Positions 33,361-42,376 of a DNA stretch of 64,000 nucleotides are shown one piece after another. Each line of letters begins with the position of its first letter. The stretch's first letter is position 1. The translations under genes were made by a program, and so were the position numbers. This stretch comes from Aquipuribacter hungaricus (lineage in GTDB: Bacteria > Actinomycetota > Actinomycetes > Actinomycetales > JBBAYJ01), in assembly GCF_042663885.1 (NCBI RefSeq), contig NZ_JBHSXV010000001.1. One strand, 5' to 3'. The notes under the pieces are model-generated. The model was not told the DNA's origin. It was given only the letters and a program-made list of their open reading frames with translations, and did no database searches.

Positions 33361-34998
33361 GTGATGGACGCCGCCGCTGCCGCCCCCTCCCGCTCCTCCG
33401 AGCCCGCCGGGGCACCGTCGCCGCTCGCGGGGGCTCAGATCGTCGTCGGCCTCGACGTGGGGACCACGGCCACCAAGGCCGTCGCGGTCGACCTGGGCTC
33501 GGCCTGGCAGCACGTCGCCCAGCGCGGCTACCCGTTGCTGCAGCCCGAGCCCGGGCACGCGGTGCAGGACCCGCGCGCGGTGCTCGCCGCCGTCGACGGC
33601 GCCCTGGCGGAGACCGTGGCCGCCGTGCACCGCGCCGGGGCGACGGTGCTCGCGGTGTCGGTGAGCACCGCCATGCACGGCCTCGTGGCGCTGGACGAGG
33701 ACGGCGCCCCGCTCACCCGGCTGCTCACCTGGGCCGACTCCCGGTCCGCGGAGCAGGCACGCGGGCTCCGCGCCTCGGGCGAGGCGGTCGCGCTCCACCG
33801 CTCCTCGGGCACCCCGGTGCACCCGATGAGCCCGATGACCAAGCTGCTGTGGTTCTCCGCCGAGGACCCCGCCCTGCTCCGGCGGGCGCGCTGGTGGGCC
33901 GGGCTCAAGGACCTCGTGCTGCACCACCTCACCGGCCGCGTCGTCACCGAGCTGTCCTCGGCCTCCGCCAGCGGCCTGCTCGATCTGTCCAGCCGCGCCT
34001 GGGACCCCGCGGTCCTCGACCTCGTCGGGGTCTCCGCGGAGCAGCTCCCGCCCGTCCTGCCCACCACCGAGGTGCTCGGCATGGCACCGGCCGCGGCGGG
34101 GCGGCTCGGCCTGCGGACCGGGCTGCCCGTGGTCGCGGGCGCCGGCGACGGGCCGCTCGCGAACCTGGGCTCCGGCGCCGTGGCGCCCGGGGTGGCGGGG
34201 CTGTCGCTGGGCACCAGCGGCGCGGTCCGCGCCGTCGTGGCCGAGCCGCACGTCGACGAGGGCGGGCGCCTGTTCTGCTACGCGCTCACCGAGGACGCCT
34301 GGGTGGTCGGCGGCGCGGTGAGCAACGGCGGCGTCGTGACGAAGTGGGCCGTCGACACCTTCGGCCGGCCCCCGGGCGCGCCCGGCGGCGGCGCGGGCGG
34401 CACCACGGGCGGGCGCGGCGTGGCCGGCGGCACGGGCGAGGAGGAGGACAGCGCCGAGGAGCGCGTGATGGACCTCGCGGCGACGGCGCCCCCGGGCTGC
34501 GACGGGCTGGTGATGCTGCCGTACCTGCTGGCCGAGCGCGCACCGCTGTGGGACCCGGACCTGCCCGGGGCCTACCTGGGGCTGCGCCGCGAGCACGGCC
34601 CGGCCCACATGGTGCGCGCGGCCGTCGAGGGCGTCGCCGTCCAGCTCGCCGCGGTGACCCGCGAGGTCGACCGGGTCCAGCCGCTGCACGAGGTGCGGGC
34701 GACCGGCGGGGCGTTCCGCTCCTCGCTGTGGCTCGACGTCGTCGCCGCGGCCCTGGACCGGCCGCTCGTCGTGGCGGCGGAGGCGGAGGGCACGGCCCAC
34801 GGCGCGGTGGCCCTCGCGCTGCTCGCGCTCGGGCGCGCGGAGGACCTGGCCGGCGCGGTGGACCTGCTGGACGACCACGCGCCGCCCGTCCGCCCGGTGC
34901 AGCCGGACCCGGCGCTGGTCGCCGCCCACCGCGAGGTCGCGGCGCGGCTGCCGGGCCTGGTCACCGCGCTGCGGCCGGTCGCGGACCTGCTGGGCTGA
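33361..34998 (+). CDS. gntK: FGGY-family gluconokinase
   Basis: 545 residues of the FGGY carbohydrate-kinase fold: VGLDVGTTATKAVAVD at the N-terminal phosphate loop, STAMHGLVALDEDG, LLTWADSRS, AGAGDGPLANLGSGA, SLGTSGAVRAV and the C-terminal ATP-site VRATGGAFRSSLWLDVVAAALDRPL. The pattern around TWADSRS and TPVHPMSPMTKLLW is typical of gluconokinases, which phosphorylate gluconate to 6-phosphogluconate. A glucose dehydrogenase-like gene at 10338 could supply gluconate. An odd Gly/Thr-rich insertion of about 30 residues (near residues 335-367) interrupts the second domain and makes the protein longer than usual. Confidence 0.85.
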   Translation: MMDAAAAAPSRSSEPAGAPSPLAGAQIVVGLDVGTTATKAVAVDLGSAWQHVAQRGYPLLQPEPGHAVQDPRAVLAAVDGALAETVAAVHRAGATVLAVSVSTAMHGLVALDEDGAPLTRLLTWADSRSAEQARGLRASGEAVALHRSSGTPVHPMSPMTKLLWFSAEDPALLRRARWWAGLKDLVLHHLTGRVVTELSSASASGLLDLSSRAWDPAVLDLVGVSAEQLPPVLPTTEVLGMAPAAAGRLGLRTGLPVVAGAGDGPLANLGSGAVAPGVAGLSLGTSGAVRAVVAEPHVDEGGRLFCYALTEDAWVVGGAVSNGGVVTKWAVDTFGRPPGAPGGGAGGTTGGRGVAGGTGEEEDSAEERVMDLAATAPPGCDGLVMLPYLLAERAPLWDPDLPGAYLGLRREHGPAHMVRAAVEGVAVQLAAVTREVDRVQPLHEVRATGGAFRSSLWLDVVAAALDRPLVVAAEAEGTAHGAVALALLALGRAEDLAGAVDLLDDHAPPVRPVQPDPALVAAHREVAARLPGLVTALRPVADLLG

Positions 34999-35160
34999 GC
35001 GCCGCCGGGGGGCGGGCGGCCCCCGGCGGCTAGGGTGGCCCGCAGACCTGCACCACCCCGCGGCACGACGAGCGGGCCCTGCCCCACGGGCGGCGGCCTC
35101 CGCGAGCGGCGGGCACCACCCCGGGCGACCAGCGTCCGGACCACCAGAAGGAGCCCCACC

Positions 35161-36846
35161 ATGAGCCACCCGTCGCCGGAGCTCAGCTCGCCGCCCCCGC
35201 TGCCGAGGGGCGCCATGCGCATCGTCGCGCTCGGCGGCCTCGGCGAGATCGGCCGCAACATGACCGTCTTCGAGCAGGACGGCAAGCTGCTCGTCGTCGA
35301 CTGCGGGGTGCTGTTCCCCGAGGAGCACCAGCCCGGCGTCGACGTGATCCTCCCCGACTTCACGTACATCCGGGACCGGCTGGCCGACATCGTCGGCATC
35401 GTGCTGACCCACGGGCACGAGGACCACATCGGGGGCGTGCCGTACCTGCTCAAGGAGCGGGCGGACATCCCCGTCATCGCCTCCCGCCTGACGCTGGCCT
35501 TCATCAGCGCCAAGCTCAAGGAGCACCGCATCACCCCGGTGACGCGGGAGGTCAAGGAGGGCCAGCGGCTGCCGTTCGGCCCGTTCGACCTGGAGTTCGT
35601 CGCGGTCAACCACTCCATCCCCGACGGGCTCGCCGTCGCGATCCGCACCACGGCCGGCCTCGTGCTGCACACCGGCGACTTCAAGATGGACCAGTTCCCG
35701 CTCGACGGGCGCACCACCGACCTGCGCGCGTTCGCCCGCCTGGGCGAGGAGGGCGTCGACCTGTTCCTCGTCGACTCCACCAACGCCGAGGTCCCCGGCT
35801 TCCTGTTCTCCGAGAGCGAGCTCAACCCCGCGATCGAGAAGGTGTTCCGCACCGCCCCCCGGCGCGTCATCGTCTCCAGCTTCGCCAGCCACGTGCACCG
35901 GATCCAGCAGGTGCTCGACGCGGCCCACGCGCACGGCCGCAAGGTCGCCTTCGTCGGCCGCTCCATGGTCCGCAACATGACCATCGCTCAGGAGCTGGGG
36001 TACCTCACGGTCCCGCAGGGCCTGGTCGTCGACCTCAAGCAGATCGAGAAGATGCCCGACTCCAAGGTCGCGCTCGTCTGCACCGGCTCTCAGGGCGAGC
36101 CGATGGCGGCGCTGTCGCGGATGGCCACGCGCGACCACGTCATCCGGATCGGCGAGGGTGACACCGTCCTGCTGGCCAGCTCGCTCATCCCCGGCAACGA
36201 GAACGCCATCTACCGGGTCATCAACGGCCTGGTCCGCTGGGGCGCGAACGTCGTGCACAAGGGCAACGCCAAGGTCCACGTGTCCGGGCACGCCGCCGCC
36301 GGCGAGCTCGTCTACTGCTACAACATCATCAAGCCGCGCGGCGTCATGCCGGTCCACGGCGAGTGGCGGCACCTGCGCGCCAACGCCGACCTGGCGATCG
36401 CCACCGGCGTGCCGCCCGAGCGCGTCGTCATCGCCGAGGACGGCTTCGTCGTCGACCTCGTCGCGGGCGTGCCCAAGGTCGTCGGCAAGGTCCGCGCGGG
36501 CTACGTCTTCGTCGACGGCATGAGCGTCGGCAGCATCACCGAGGCCTCGCTCAAGGACCGCCGCACCCTGGCCGAGGAGGGCGTCATCACCGTCGTCGCC
36601 CTCGTCGACGCCGACTCCGGCGCCCTCACCGAGACGCCCGACTTCATCGCCCGCGGCTTCGCCCAGGACGCGACCACGTTCGACGGCGCGGTCGCCGCGG
36701 TGGAGAAGGCGCTGTCCAAGGCCGCCGCCGAGGGCGTCGGGGACTCCCAGCAGCTCGAGGCGCTCATCGCCCGGGCCGTCGGGACCTGGGCGCACCGCAA
36801 GCACCGCCGCAGCCCCATGGTCATCCCGGTCGTCATCGACGCCTGA
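35161..36846 (+). CDS. rnj: Ribonuclease J
   Basis: 561 residues. The metallo-beta-lactamase core has the zinc motif THGHEDHIGGVPYLL, NHSIPDGLAVAIRT and HTGDFKMDQFP; the beta-CASP part shows VDSTNAEVPGF, SSFASHVHRIQQ and CTGSQGEPMAALSRMA. The C-terminal region has HVSGHAAAGEL and the small dimer-stabilising domain. RNase J has 5'-3' exonuclease and endonuclease activity in mRNA and rRNA processing. ATG 35161 has AAGGAG upstream at 8 bases. The usual actinobacterial neighbour dapA is not next to it here. Confidence 0.96.
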   Translation: MSHPSPELSSPPPLPRGAMRIVALGGLGEIGRNMTVFEQDGKLLVVDCGVLFPEEHQPGVDVILPDFTYIRDRLADIVGIVLTHGHEDHIGGVPYLLKERADIPVIASRLTLAFISAKLKEHRITPVTREVKEGQRLPFGPFDLEFVAVNHSIPDGLAVAIRTTAGLVLHTGDFKMDQFPLDGRTTDLRAFARLGEEGVDLFLVDSTNAEVPGFLFSESELNPAIEKVFRTAPRRVIVSSFASHVHRIQQVLDAAHAHGRKVAFVGRSMVRNMTIAQELGYLTVPQGLVVDLKQIEKMPDSKVALVCTGSQGEPMAALSRMATRDHVIRIGEGDTVLLASSLIPGNENAIYRVINGLVRWGANVVHKGNAKVHVSGHAAAGELVYCYNIIKPRGVMPVHGEWRHLRANADLAIATGVPPERVVIAEDGFVVDLVAGVPKVVGKVRAGYVFVDGMSVGSITEASLKDRRTLAEEGVITVVALVDADSGALTETPDFIARGFAQDATTFDGAVAAVEKALSKAAAEGVGDSQQLEALIARAVGTWAHRKHRRSPMVIPVVIDA

Positions 36847-36853
36847 GGCGGGC

Positions 36854-37507
36854 GTGGTCCGACGGGGGCAGGCCGACGGGGAGGGGCCGCCCCCGCCCCG
36901 CCCCCGTGGCCGCCGGGCAGCCGGTGCCGACACCCGCGGCGAGCTGCTCGCCGCGGCCTCGGCGGAGTTCGCCGAGCACGGCCTGGACGGGACCTCCATG
37001 CGCGGCGTGGCCCGGCGGGCGGGCGTCGACCCGGCGCTCGTGCACCACTACTTCTCCTCCAAGGAGGAGCTGTTCACCGAGAGCGTCGTCACGGCGCAGT
37101 ACCTGCCCCTGGCCGCCCGCTCCCTGTCCGGGGTGACGCGCGAGGACGCCGCGGAGACCCTGGTGCGGACCGTGCTGCTGGTGTGGGGCCGGCTGGACGG
37201 GCGGGGCGCGCTGCGTGCGGTCGTCGCCTCGGTCGCGCGCTCGGAGGTGGCGCGGGACCTGCTGCGCGAGCTGGTGCTGCGCCGCCTCCTGCTGCCCCTG
37301 GTGCGGCGGCTCGAGGTGGACGAGCCGGAGCGGCGGGCCGCGCTCGTGGCCTCCCAGGTCGTCGGCCTCGGCATGGTCCGCTACGTGGTCCGGGTGGAGC
37401 CGCTGGCCTCGGCCGACGACGAGACCGTGGTCGCCGAGGTCGCCCCCACGGTGGCTCGCTACCTGTTCGGGCCGCTGCCCCCGCTGCCGGGCACGCCGCC
37501 GTCCTGA
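36854..37507 (+). CDS. TetR family regulator of the adjacent ABC exporter
   Basis: 217 residues. The HTH domain is GELLAAASAEFAEHGLDGTSMRGVARRAGVDPALVHHYFSSKEELFTESV (about residues 30-80); the C-terminal half resembles the TetR_C group with LLRELVLRRLLLPLVRR. A 30-residue basic N-terminal extension precedes it. Starting 7 bases after rnj and followed at 41 bases by an ABC exporter pair, it most likely represses that pair; a 9-bp palindrome over the exporter start is the likely operator. Confidence 0.9.
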   Translation: MVRRGQADGEGPPPPRPRGRRAAGADTRGELLAAASAEFAEHGLDGTSMRGVARRAGVDPALVHHYFSSKEELFTESVVTAQYLPLAARSLSGVTREDAAETLVRTVLLVWGRLDGRGALRAVVASVARSEVARDLLRELVLRRLLLPLVRRLEVDEPERRAALVASQVVGLGMVRYVVRVEPLASADDETVVAEVAPTVARYLFGPLPPLPGTPPS

Positions 37508-37512
37508 GGGTC

Positions 37513-37548
37513 TTGACCGGTCCGCCGGCCGGGGAGCACATTCATCAC

Positions 37549-37558
<10 letters not shown>
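37513..37558 (+). promoter_or_regulatory. Leaderless promoter and TetR-type operator of the ABC exporter
   Basis: TTGACC (37513-37518), an 18-base spacer and CACATT (37537-37542) are followed after 6 bases by the ATG at 37549. Over this lies the palindrome cattcatca-ca-tgatgaatg (37539-37558), with perfect 9-bp arms, covering the -10 and the first codons. It is strikingly A+T-rich for this genome. The TetR gene directly upstream is the natural candidate repressor. Confidence 0.65.
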
Positions 37559-38276
<718 letters not shown>

Positions 38277-38280
<4 letters not shown>

Positions 38281-39038
38281 GCGGCCTCGTGCGGCCCGCG
38301 CTCGCCGCCGCCACGGCGGGACGGGTGCTGCACCAGGTGCGCGGCGACCGCCGCTCCCTGGCGATGGTGCTCGTGCTGCCCGCCGCCCTGCTGTCGGTCA
38401 TGGCGTGGCTCTACGAGGGCGGCCCGGCGTTCGACCGCGTCGGCCCGGCGATGCTGGCCCTCTTCCCGTTCGTCGTCATGTTCCTGCTCACCAGCGTGAC
38501 GACCCTGCGGGAGCGGCAGACCGGCACGCTGGAGCGGCTGCTCACCACGCCCCTCGGCAAGGCCGACCTCGTGCTGGGCTACGGCCTGGCCTTCGGCCTG
38601 CTCGCGACGGCGCAGGCGGTCCTGGCGGTCGGCGTGGCCGTGGGCCTGCTCGGGCTGGACGTCCGGGGTCCCGTCGCCGCCCTGCTGCTGGTGGCGGTCG
38701 TCGACGCGGTGCTCGGCACGGCGCTCGGCCTGCTGGCGAGCGCCTTCGCCGCGACCGAGCTGCAGGCGGTGCAGATGATGCCCGCCGTCGTCCTGCCGCA
38801 GGTGCTGCTCTGCGGGCTGCTCGTGCCGCGGGCGTCGCTGCCGGACGGGCTGCGAGAGCTGTCGTCGCTGCTGCCGCTGAGCCACGCGGTCGACGCCATG
38901 ACGGTCGTGGCCCGGTGGGAGGGCGGGGTGGCCGGCGGTGCAGGCGGGGACCTGGCGGGCCCGCTGCTGGTCGTCGTGGCCTTCGCCGCAGCCGCCCTCG
39001 CCGGGGGTGCCGCGACGCTGCGCAGGCGCACGGCCTGA
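38277..39038 (+). CDS. ABC-2 type transporter permease
   Basis: 253 residues with six predicted membrane segments and the ABC-2 signature TTLRERQTGTLERLLTTPLGKADLVLGY. It lacks the long extracytoplasmic loop of larger ABC-2 proteins, like the DrrB class. With the preceding ATPase it forms a two-gene exporter, probably for a drug or hydrophobic metabolite, under the TetR repressor encoded upstream. ATGA overlap shows translational coupling. Confidence 0.92.
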
Positions 39039-39053
39039 AGGTCCCTCCGCCCG

Positions 39054-39824
39054 TCAGCGGCCGGACGGACGGCCGCCCGGGGGGGCAGCCCCGAGGTCCC
39101 GGGCCTCCAGAAGACCCGCCAGCCGCTCGACCTGCCGGGTGAGCTCCTCGACCTGGGCGCGGCTGGCGGCGCGCTCCTGCTGCTCGCGCTCGTCGTGCAC
39201 CGAGACCTGCTCCACGAGGTAGGAGGCGAGCGTCGCGGTGACCACGCCCAGGATGCCGATGCCCGCCACCATCAGACCGCCGGCCACCAGCCTGCCGACC
39301 CCGGTGACCGGCACCAGGTCGCCGTAGCCGACGCTGCTCACCGTCGTCAGCGCCCACCACACCGCGTCGGGGAACGTCGTGATCTGGGCGTCCGGGTGCT
39401 CTCGCTCGGCCTCGAGGACGGCGAGGGCGGAGACGACCACGAGCAGCGCCGTCGCCCCCGTGACATAGGTGGCGATCCGGCCGCGCAGGCTGGCCCCGGC
39501 CTCGCGCTGGAGCACCGACAGCGTGGCGACCACCCGCAGCAGCGACAGGGGTCGGACCAGGGGCAGCACGACCGCGGCGAGCTCCAGCGGGTGCGAGCGG
39601 ACGAAGCGCCGGCGGGACGGGGCCAGCGCCAGCCGGACGACGTAGTCCACGAGGAAGGCCACCCACACGGCCCAGGTCGTGACCTCCGCGGCGAGCACCG
39701 CGCGGTCGGGGAGCCGCGGGTCCAGCACGGGCCAGGCGTAGGCCACGAGGAACAGTGCGGCAGCAGCCATGAGGGGCCAGTGGGTGGCGCGCTCCCACCG
39801 CTCGGACGCACGGGGGTCACGCAC
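39054..39824 (-). CDS. Voltage-gated-like potassium channel (two-pore-helix ion channel family)
   Basis: 256 residues. Four to six membrane segments include an S4-like stretch with regularly spaced arginines (SRRRFVRSHPLELA, LLRVVATLSVLQRE). The pore is WWALTTVSSVGYGDLVPVT, with an SVGYGD selectivity filter. The C-terminus (EQQERAASRAQVEELTRQVERLAGLLEARD region) is predicted to form a coiled coil, suitable for tetramerisation. GTG 39824 has GACGAT 6 bases upstream, consistent with a leaderless mRNA. It is divergent from the thioredoxin gene, 61 bases away. Confidence 0.88.
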   Translation of the reverse strand: MRDPRASERWERATHWPLMAAAALFLVAYAWPVLDPRLPDRAVLAAEVTTWAVWVAFLVDYVVRLALAPSRRRFVRSHPLELAAVVLPLVRPLSLLRVVATLSVLQREAGASLRGRIATYVTGATALLVVVSALAVLEAEREHPDAQITTFPDAVWWALTTVSSVGYGDLVPVTGVGRLVAGGLMVAGIGILGVVTATLASYLVEQVSVHDEREQQERAASRAQVEELTRQVERLAGLLEARDLGAAPPGGRPSGR

Positions 39825-39885
39825 GCGCCGATCGTCGCAGCGGGGTGGCCGGCGCGCCTGCGCTGACGGCTGCGAGCATGGTCCG

Positions 39886-40245
39886 GTGGACGAGGCGACG
39901 GCTCGGCAGGACCCGGTGCGGACGGTCACCGACACGGACTTCATGGCGTTCACCGAGGGCGGCTGGACCTTCGTCGACTTCTCGGCGACCTGGTGCGCGC
40001 CGTGCCGGACGTTCTCCCCGGTGTTCCGGGCCGTGGCGGCCGCCCACGACGGCCCGGTGCGGTTCGGGGTGTGCGACGTCGACGACAGCCCGGCCACGGC
40101 CGCCCTGCTCCAGGTCCGCAGCGTCCCCACCGTGGTGGTCTTCGGCCCTGACGGCAGCGAGGTCGGCCGCAGCACCGGGGCGCTGCGCCGCGGCGACCTC
40201 GAGGCCACCGTCGCGCAGGTGCTCGCCCGGGCCGCCGCGGGCTGA
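39886..40245 (+). CDS. Thioredoxin-like protein
   Basis: 119 residues, a single thioredoxin fold with the active site ATWCAPCRTFSPVF and the cis-proline loop RSVPTVVVFGPDG. WCAPC differs from the classical WCGPC and changes the redox potential. The expected role is disulfide reduction in the cytoplasm; no signal peptide is visible. GTG 39886 is preceded by GAGCAT-N6 without a ribosome site, so leaderless. No thioredoxin reductase gene is nearby. Confidence 0.9.
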   Translation: MDEATARQDPVRTVTDTDFMAFTEGGWTFVDFSATWCAPCRTFSPVFRAVAAAHDGPVRFGVCDVDDSPATAALLQVRSVPTVVVFGPDGSEVGRSTGALRRGDLEATVAQVLARAAAG

Positions 40246-40284
40246 GCCGCCCGGGCCTCGTGGGCGGTCGGGTGCTCGCGACGG

Positions 40285-40647
40285 CTACGTGCTGATGTCG
40301 GGGTAGGGCAGCGAGAAGTGGGCCAGGGCCTCGGCGTAGGCGCGCTGGTAGGCCATCGGCTCGGGGTGGTCGCGCTCGAACATGGCGATGAACAGCGTGA
40401 GCGTGAGGAACGGGTGCGCGCCCATCCCGAACAGCGTCGGGTAGTCGTGGGCGACGAGCGCCGCCCGCTCCTCGTCGGTGAACGCCAGCCACGTCGAGTC
40501 CTCGCCGGCGTGGGCCGACAGCAGCCGGTTGGCCGTCGTCCGCTCCCACTCCGCGACGGTGCCGGCCGGGTCCTCGCGGTAGCGCTCGACGAGCACGGGG
40601 TCGCGGTCGACGGTGAAGAGGAACTTGTCGAGCAGGTACCTGCTCAT
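40285..40647 (-). CDS. Extradiol ring-cleavage dioxygenase, LigA-type small subunit
   Basis: 120 residues of the LigA family: YLLDKFLFTVDRDPVLVERYREDPAGTVAEW, LTDEERAALVAHDYPTLFGMGAHPFL. In LigAB-type protocatechuate 4,5-dioxygenase the alpha subunit caps the active site of the beta subunit. The ATG overlaps the stop of the LigB-like gene (ATGA), in the reverse order of the classical ligAB pair. It ends the four-gene minus-strand operon. Confidence 0.88.
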   Translation of the reverse strand: MSRYLLDKFLFTVDRDPVLVERYREDPAGTVAEWERTTANRLLSAHAGEDSTWLAFTDEERAALVAHDYPTLFGMGAHPFLTLTLFIAMFERDHPEPMAYQRAYAEALAHFSLPYPDIST

Positions 40648-41519
40648 GCCGGGCCTCCGTCCGGGGTGCCCTGGGGGTACCAGGTGAAGTAGGCCTCCAT
40701 GGTGTGGAACAGGTCGAGGCTGTCGGCGTGCGCGGCGACCTGGCCCTCGCCGGCCACGCCCATCATGAGCATGAAGTCCATGAACCCGTGGGTGGCGTTG
40801 CCGGGGGCGTGCAGCGACTCCAGCGTCACCTCCGCCAGCGTCTTCTCGATGTCGCCGGACGCGATCCACCCGACGGCCTTCCGGTCGAACTCGGGGTCCG
40901 GGCCGGTCGGGCCGAACTGGCGCGGGCCGCCGAGCTCCAGGCTGAGGTGGCCGGTGCCGATCACCGCGACCCGCTTGTCGCTCGGCCAGGACTCGACGAG
41001 CTCCCGGATCGCCTGCCCCAGCTGGACGAACCTCTTCGGCTGCGGCAGCGGCGGCGCGAAGATGTTCGTGTAGACCGGCACGATCGGCAGGTCGTTCTCC
41101 GGGCGCAGCGTGATGATCGGGCAGGTCACGGAATGGTCGAGGCGCAGCTCGTTGCTGAACGCCAGGTCGAAGCCGAGGTCGAGCCCGCCGCGCAGCAGGT
41201 GGCCGGACAGGTCCCGGTCCCCGGTCATCCGCATCCGGGGCAGCCCGAACTCGCGCTCCTCGTTGTACCAGTTCGCGTCGTACTGCTCGGCGTGGCCGAC
41301 GAGGAACTGCGGCATGTTGTCCAGCCACAGCTGGTGGAAGTGGTCGCTGCCGACCATGAGCAGGACGTCCGGCCGGGCGCGGGTGAGCGTCTCGCGGAAG
41401 CGCTCGACCTTGGCCACCCACTCGTCGGCGAACGGCGGCCGGTCCTCGCCGGTCGCCGTGCTGGCGCGGTAGTAGAACGGGTGGTGGGTCGAGGCGATGA
41501 CGGCGACCAGCTCGGCCAT
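40644..41519 (-). CDS. Extradiol ring-cleavage dioxygenase, LigB-type catalytic subunit
   Basis: 291 residues of the class III (LigB) extradiol dioxygenases. Iron ligands are expected at H12 (ASTHHPF) and H60 (GSDHFHQLWLDNMP), and a first active-site histidine at H129 (RLDHSV). The region of the second catalytic histidine, usually written GTGGxSH, reads GTGHLSLELGG here: the His is shifted by three positions. The substrate is thus probably not plain protocatechuate. ATG 41519 has AAGGAGA 6 bases upstream. The protein would open a catecholic ring next to a hydroxyl, feeding the CoA-transferase and lyase encoded upstream. Confidence 0.85.
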   Translation of the reverse strand: MAELVAVIASTHHPFYYRASTATGEDRPPFADEWVAKVERFRETLTRARPDVLLMVGSDHFHQLWLDNMPQFLVGHAEQYDANWYNEEREFGLPRMRMTGDRDLSGHLLRGGLDLGFDLAFSNELRLDHSVTCPIITLRPENDLPIVPVYTNIFAPPLPQPKRFVQLGQAIRELVESWPSDKRVAVIGTGHLSLELGGPRQFGPTGPDPEFDRKAVGWIASGDIEKTLAEVTLESLHAPGNATHGFMDFMLMMGVAGEGQVAAHADSLDLFHTMEAYFTWYPQGTPDGGPA

Positions 41520-41554
41520 GCGATCTCCTTCGTCGGAGGGGGTGGCCCGGGCGC

Positions 41555-42376
41555 TCAGCGCTCGGAGCGGGGGACGTACACGGCGTTGCGGTCGACCGAC
41601 AGGTACACGTCCATGCCGACGGGGTCGCGGTGCTCCTCGGCGAGCTGGCCCAGCAGGCCCGCGGCGCGGGCGAGCAGCGCCACGCCCCGCAGCATGGGCA
41701 GCGGCACCCCGAGGTCGGCGAGCGTCGCCCCGCAGACCCCTGCGCCGTTGAGCGGCAGGGTGCGGCCGAGCACCTCGGGGGCGACCCGGCCCACGGCCTG
41801 GAACAGCCGCAGGTGCGGGCCGAGCGTGCCGTTCTCGGTCGCGATGGCGACCAGGCGTGGCGTGCGGGGGTCGGCCACCTTGTGCACCGGGTGGCCGAGA
41901 CCGGGGACGAACCGCCCGGCGGCACGGGTCGCCGTGACGCCGTCGCGGGCCAGCGCGTCCCAGCCGGCCTCGTCGTCGTCGGCGGGCACGCCGTCCGGGC
42001 CGGCGTCCGCGAGCGCGGCGGCCAGCCAGGTCCCGGTGTCCTCGGTGACGCCCAGGAACCGGGACCCGCCGCCGAGCAGCCCCGCGGCGAGCGCGCCCTG
42101 CAGGGAGTCCGGAGCGGACAGGTACGTCAGCCGGGCGGCGATCGCGGTGGGGGTGAAGCCGTGGTCGGCGAGGGCGACGAGGACGGCCTCGAACACCGCG
42201 ACCTCCCCGGGCTGCGGGCGCGCACCGGTGACCAGCCACAGCGCGAGCTCGCCGAACCCGACGTGGCCCATGAGGTCGCCGGCGAGGTCGTGGCCGAGCA
42301 GCGAGATGGTGTCGGCGGTGGAGGTGCCCAGCGAGGTCCGGTAGACCGGCGCCGGTGCCGGCGGGGTGTCGCTCAT
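41555..42376 (-). CDS. Citryl-CoA lyase / citrate synthase family protein
   Basis: 273 residues, the small citrate-synthase-like fold typical of citryl-CoA lyases and of the C-terminal part of ATP-citrate lyase. Key segments are VYRTSLGTSTADTISLLGHDL, GFGELALWLVTGARP and the catalytic-histidine loop FVPGLGHPVHKVADPRTPRL. It would cleave (or form) a 3-hydroxy-3-carboxyacyl-CoA such as citryl-CoA or citramalyl-CoA. The start overlaps the stop of the CoA transferase (ATGA), so the two enzymes likely act in sequence: CoA activation, then retro-Claisen cleavage. Confidence 0.85.
   Translation of the reverse strand: MSDTPPAPAPVYRTSLGTSTADTISLLGHDLAGDLMGHVGFGELALWLVTGARPQPGEVAVFEAVLVALADHGFTPTAIAARLTYLSAPDSLQGALAAGLLGGGSRFLGVTEDTGTWLAAALADAGPDGVPADDDEAGWDALARDGVTATRAAGRFVPGLGHPVHKVADPRTPRLVAIATENGTLGPHLRLFQAVGRVAPEVLGRTLPLNGAGVCGATLADLGVPLPMLRGVALLARAAGLLGQLAEEHRDPVGMDVYLSVDRNAVYVPRSER

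Noticed and set aside
41136..41160. GGAAT ... GTT pair inside the LigB gene resembling a SigR promoter
   Set aside because: The spacer is 16 rather than 18 bases and it lies inside a coding region with no gene correctly placed downstream.
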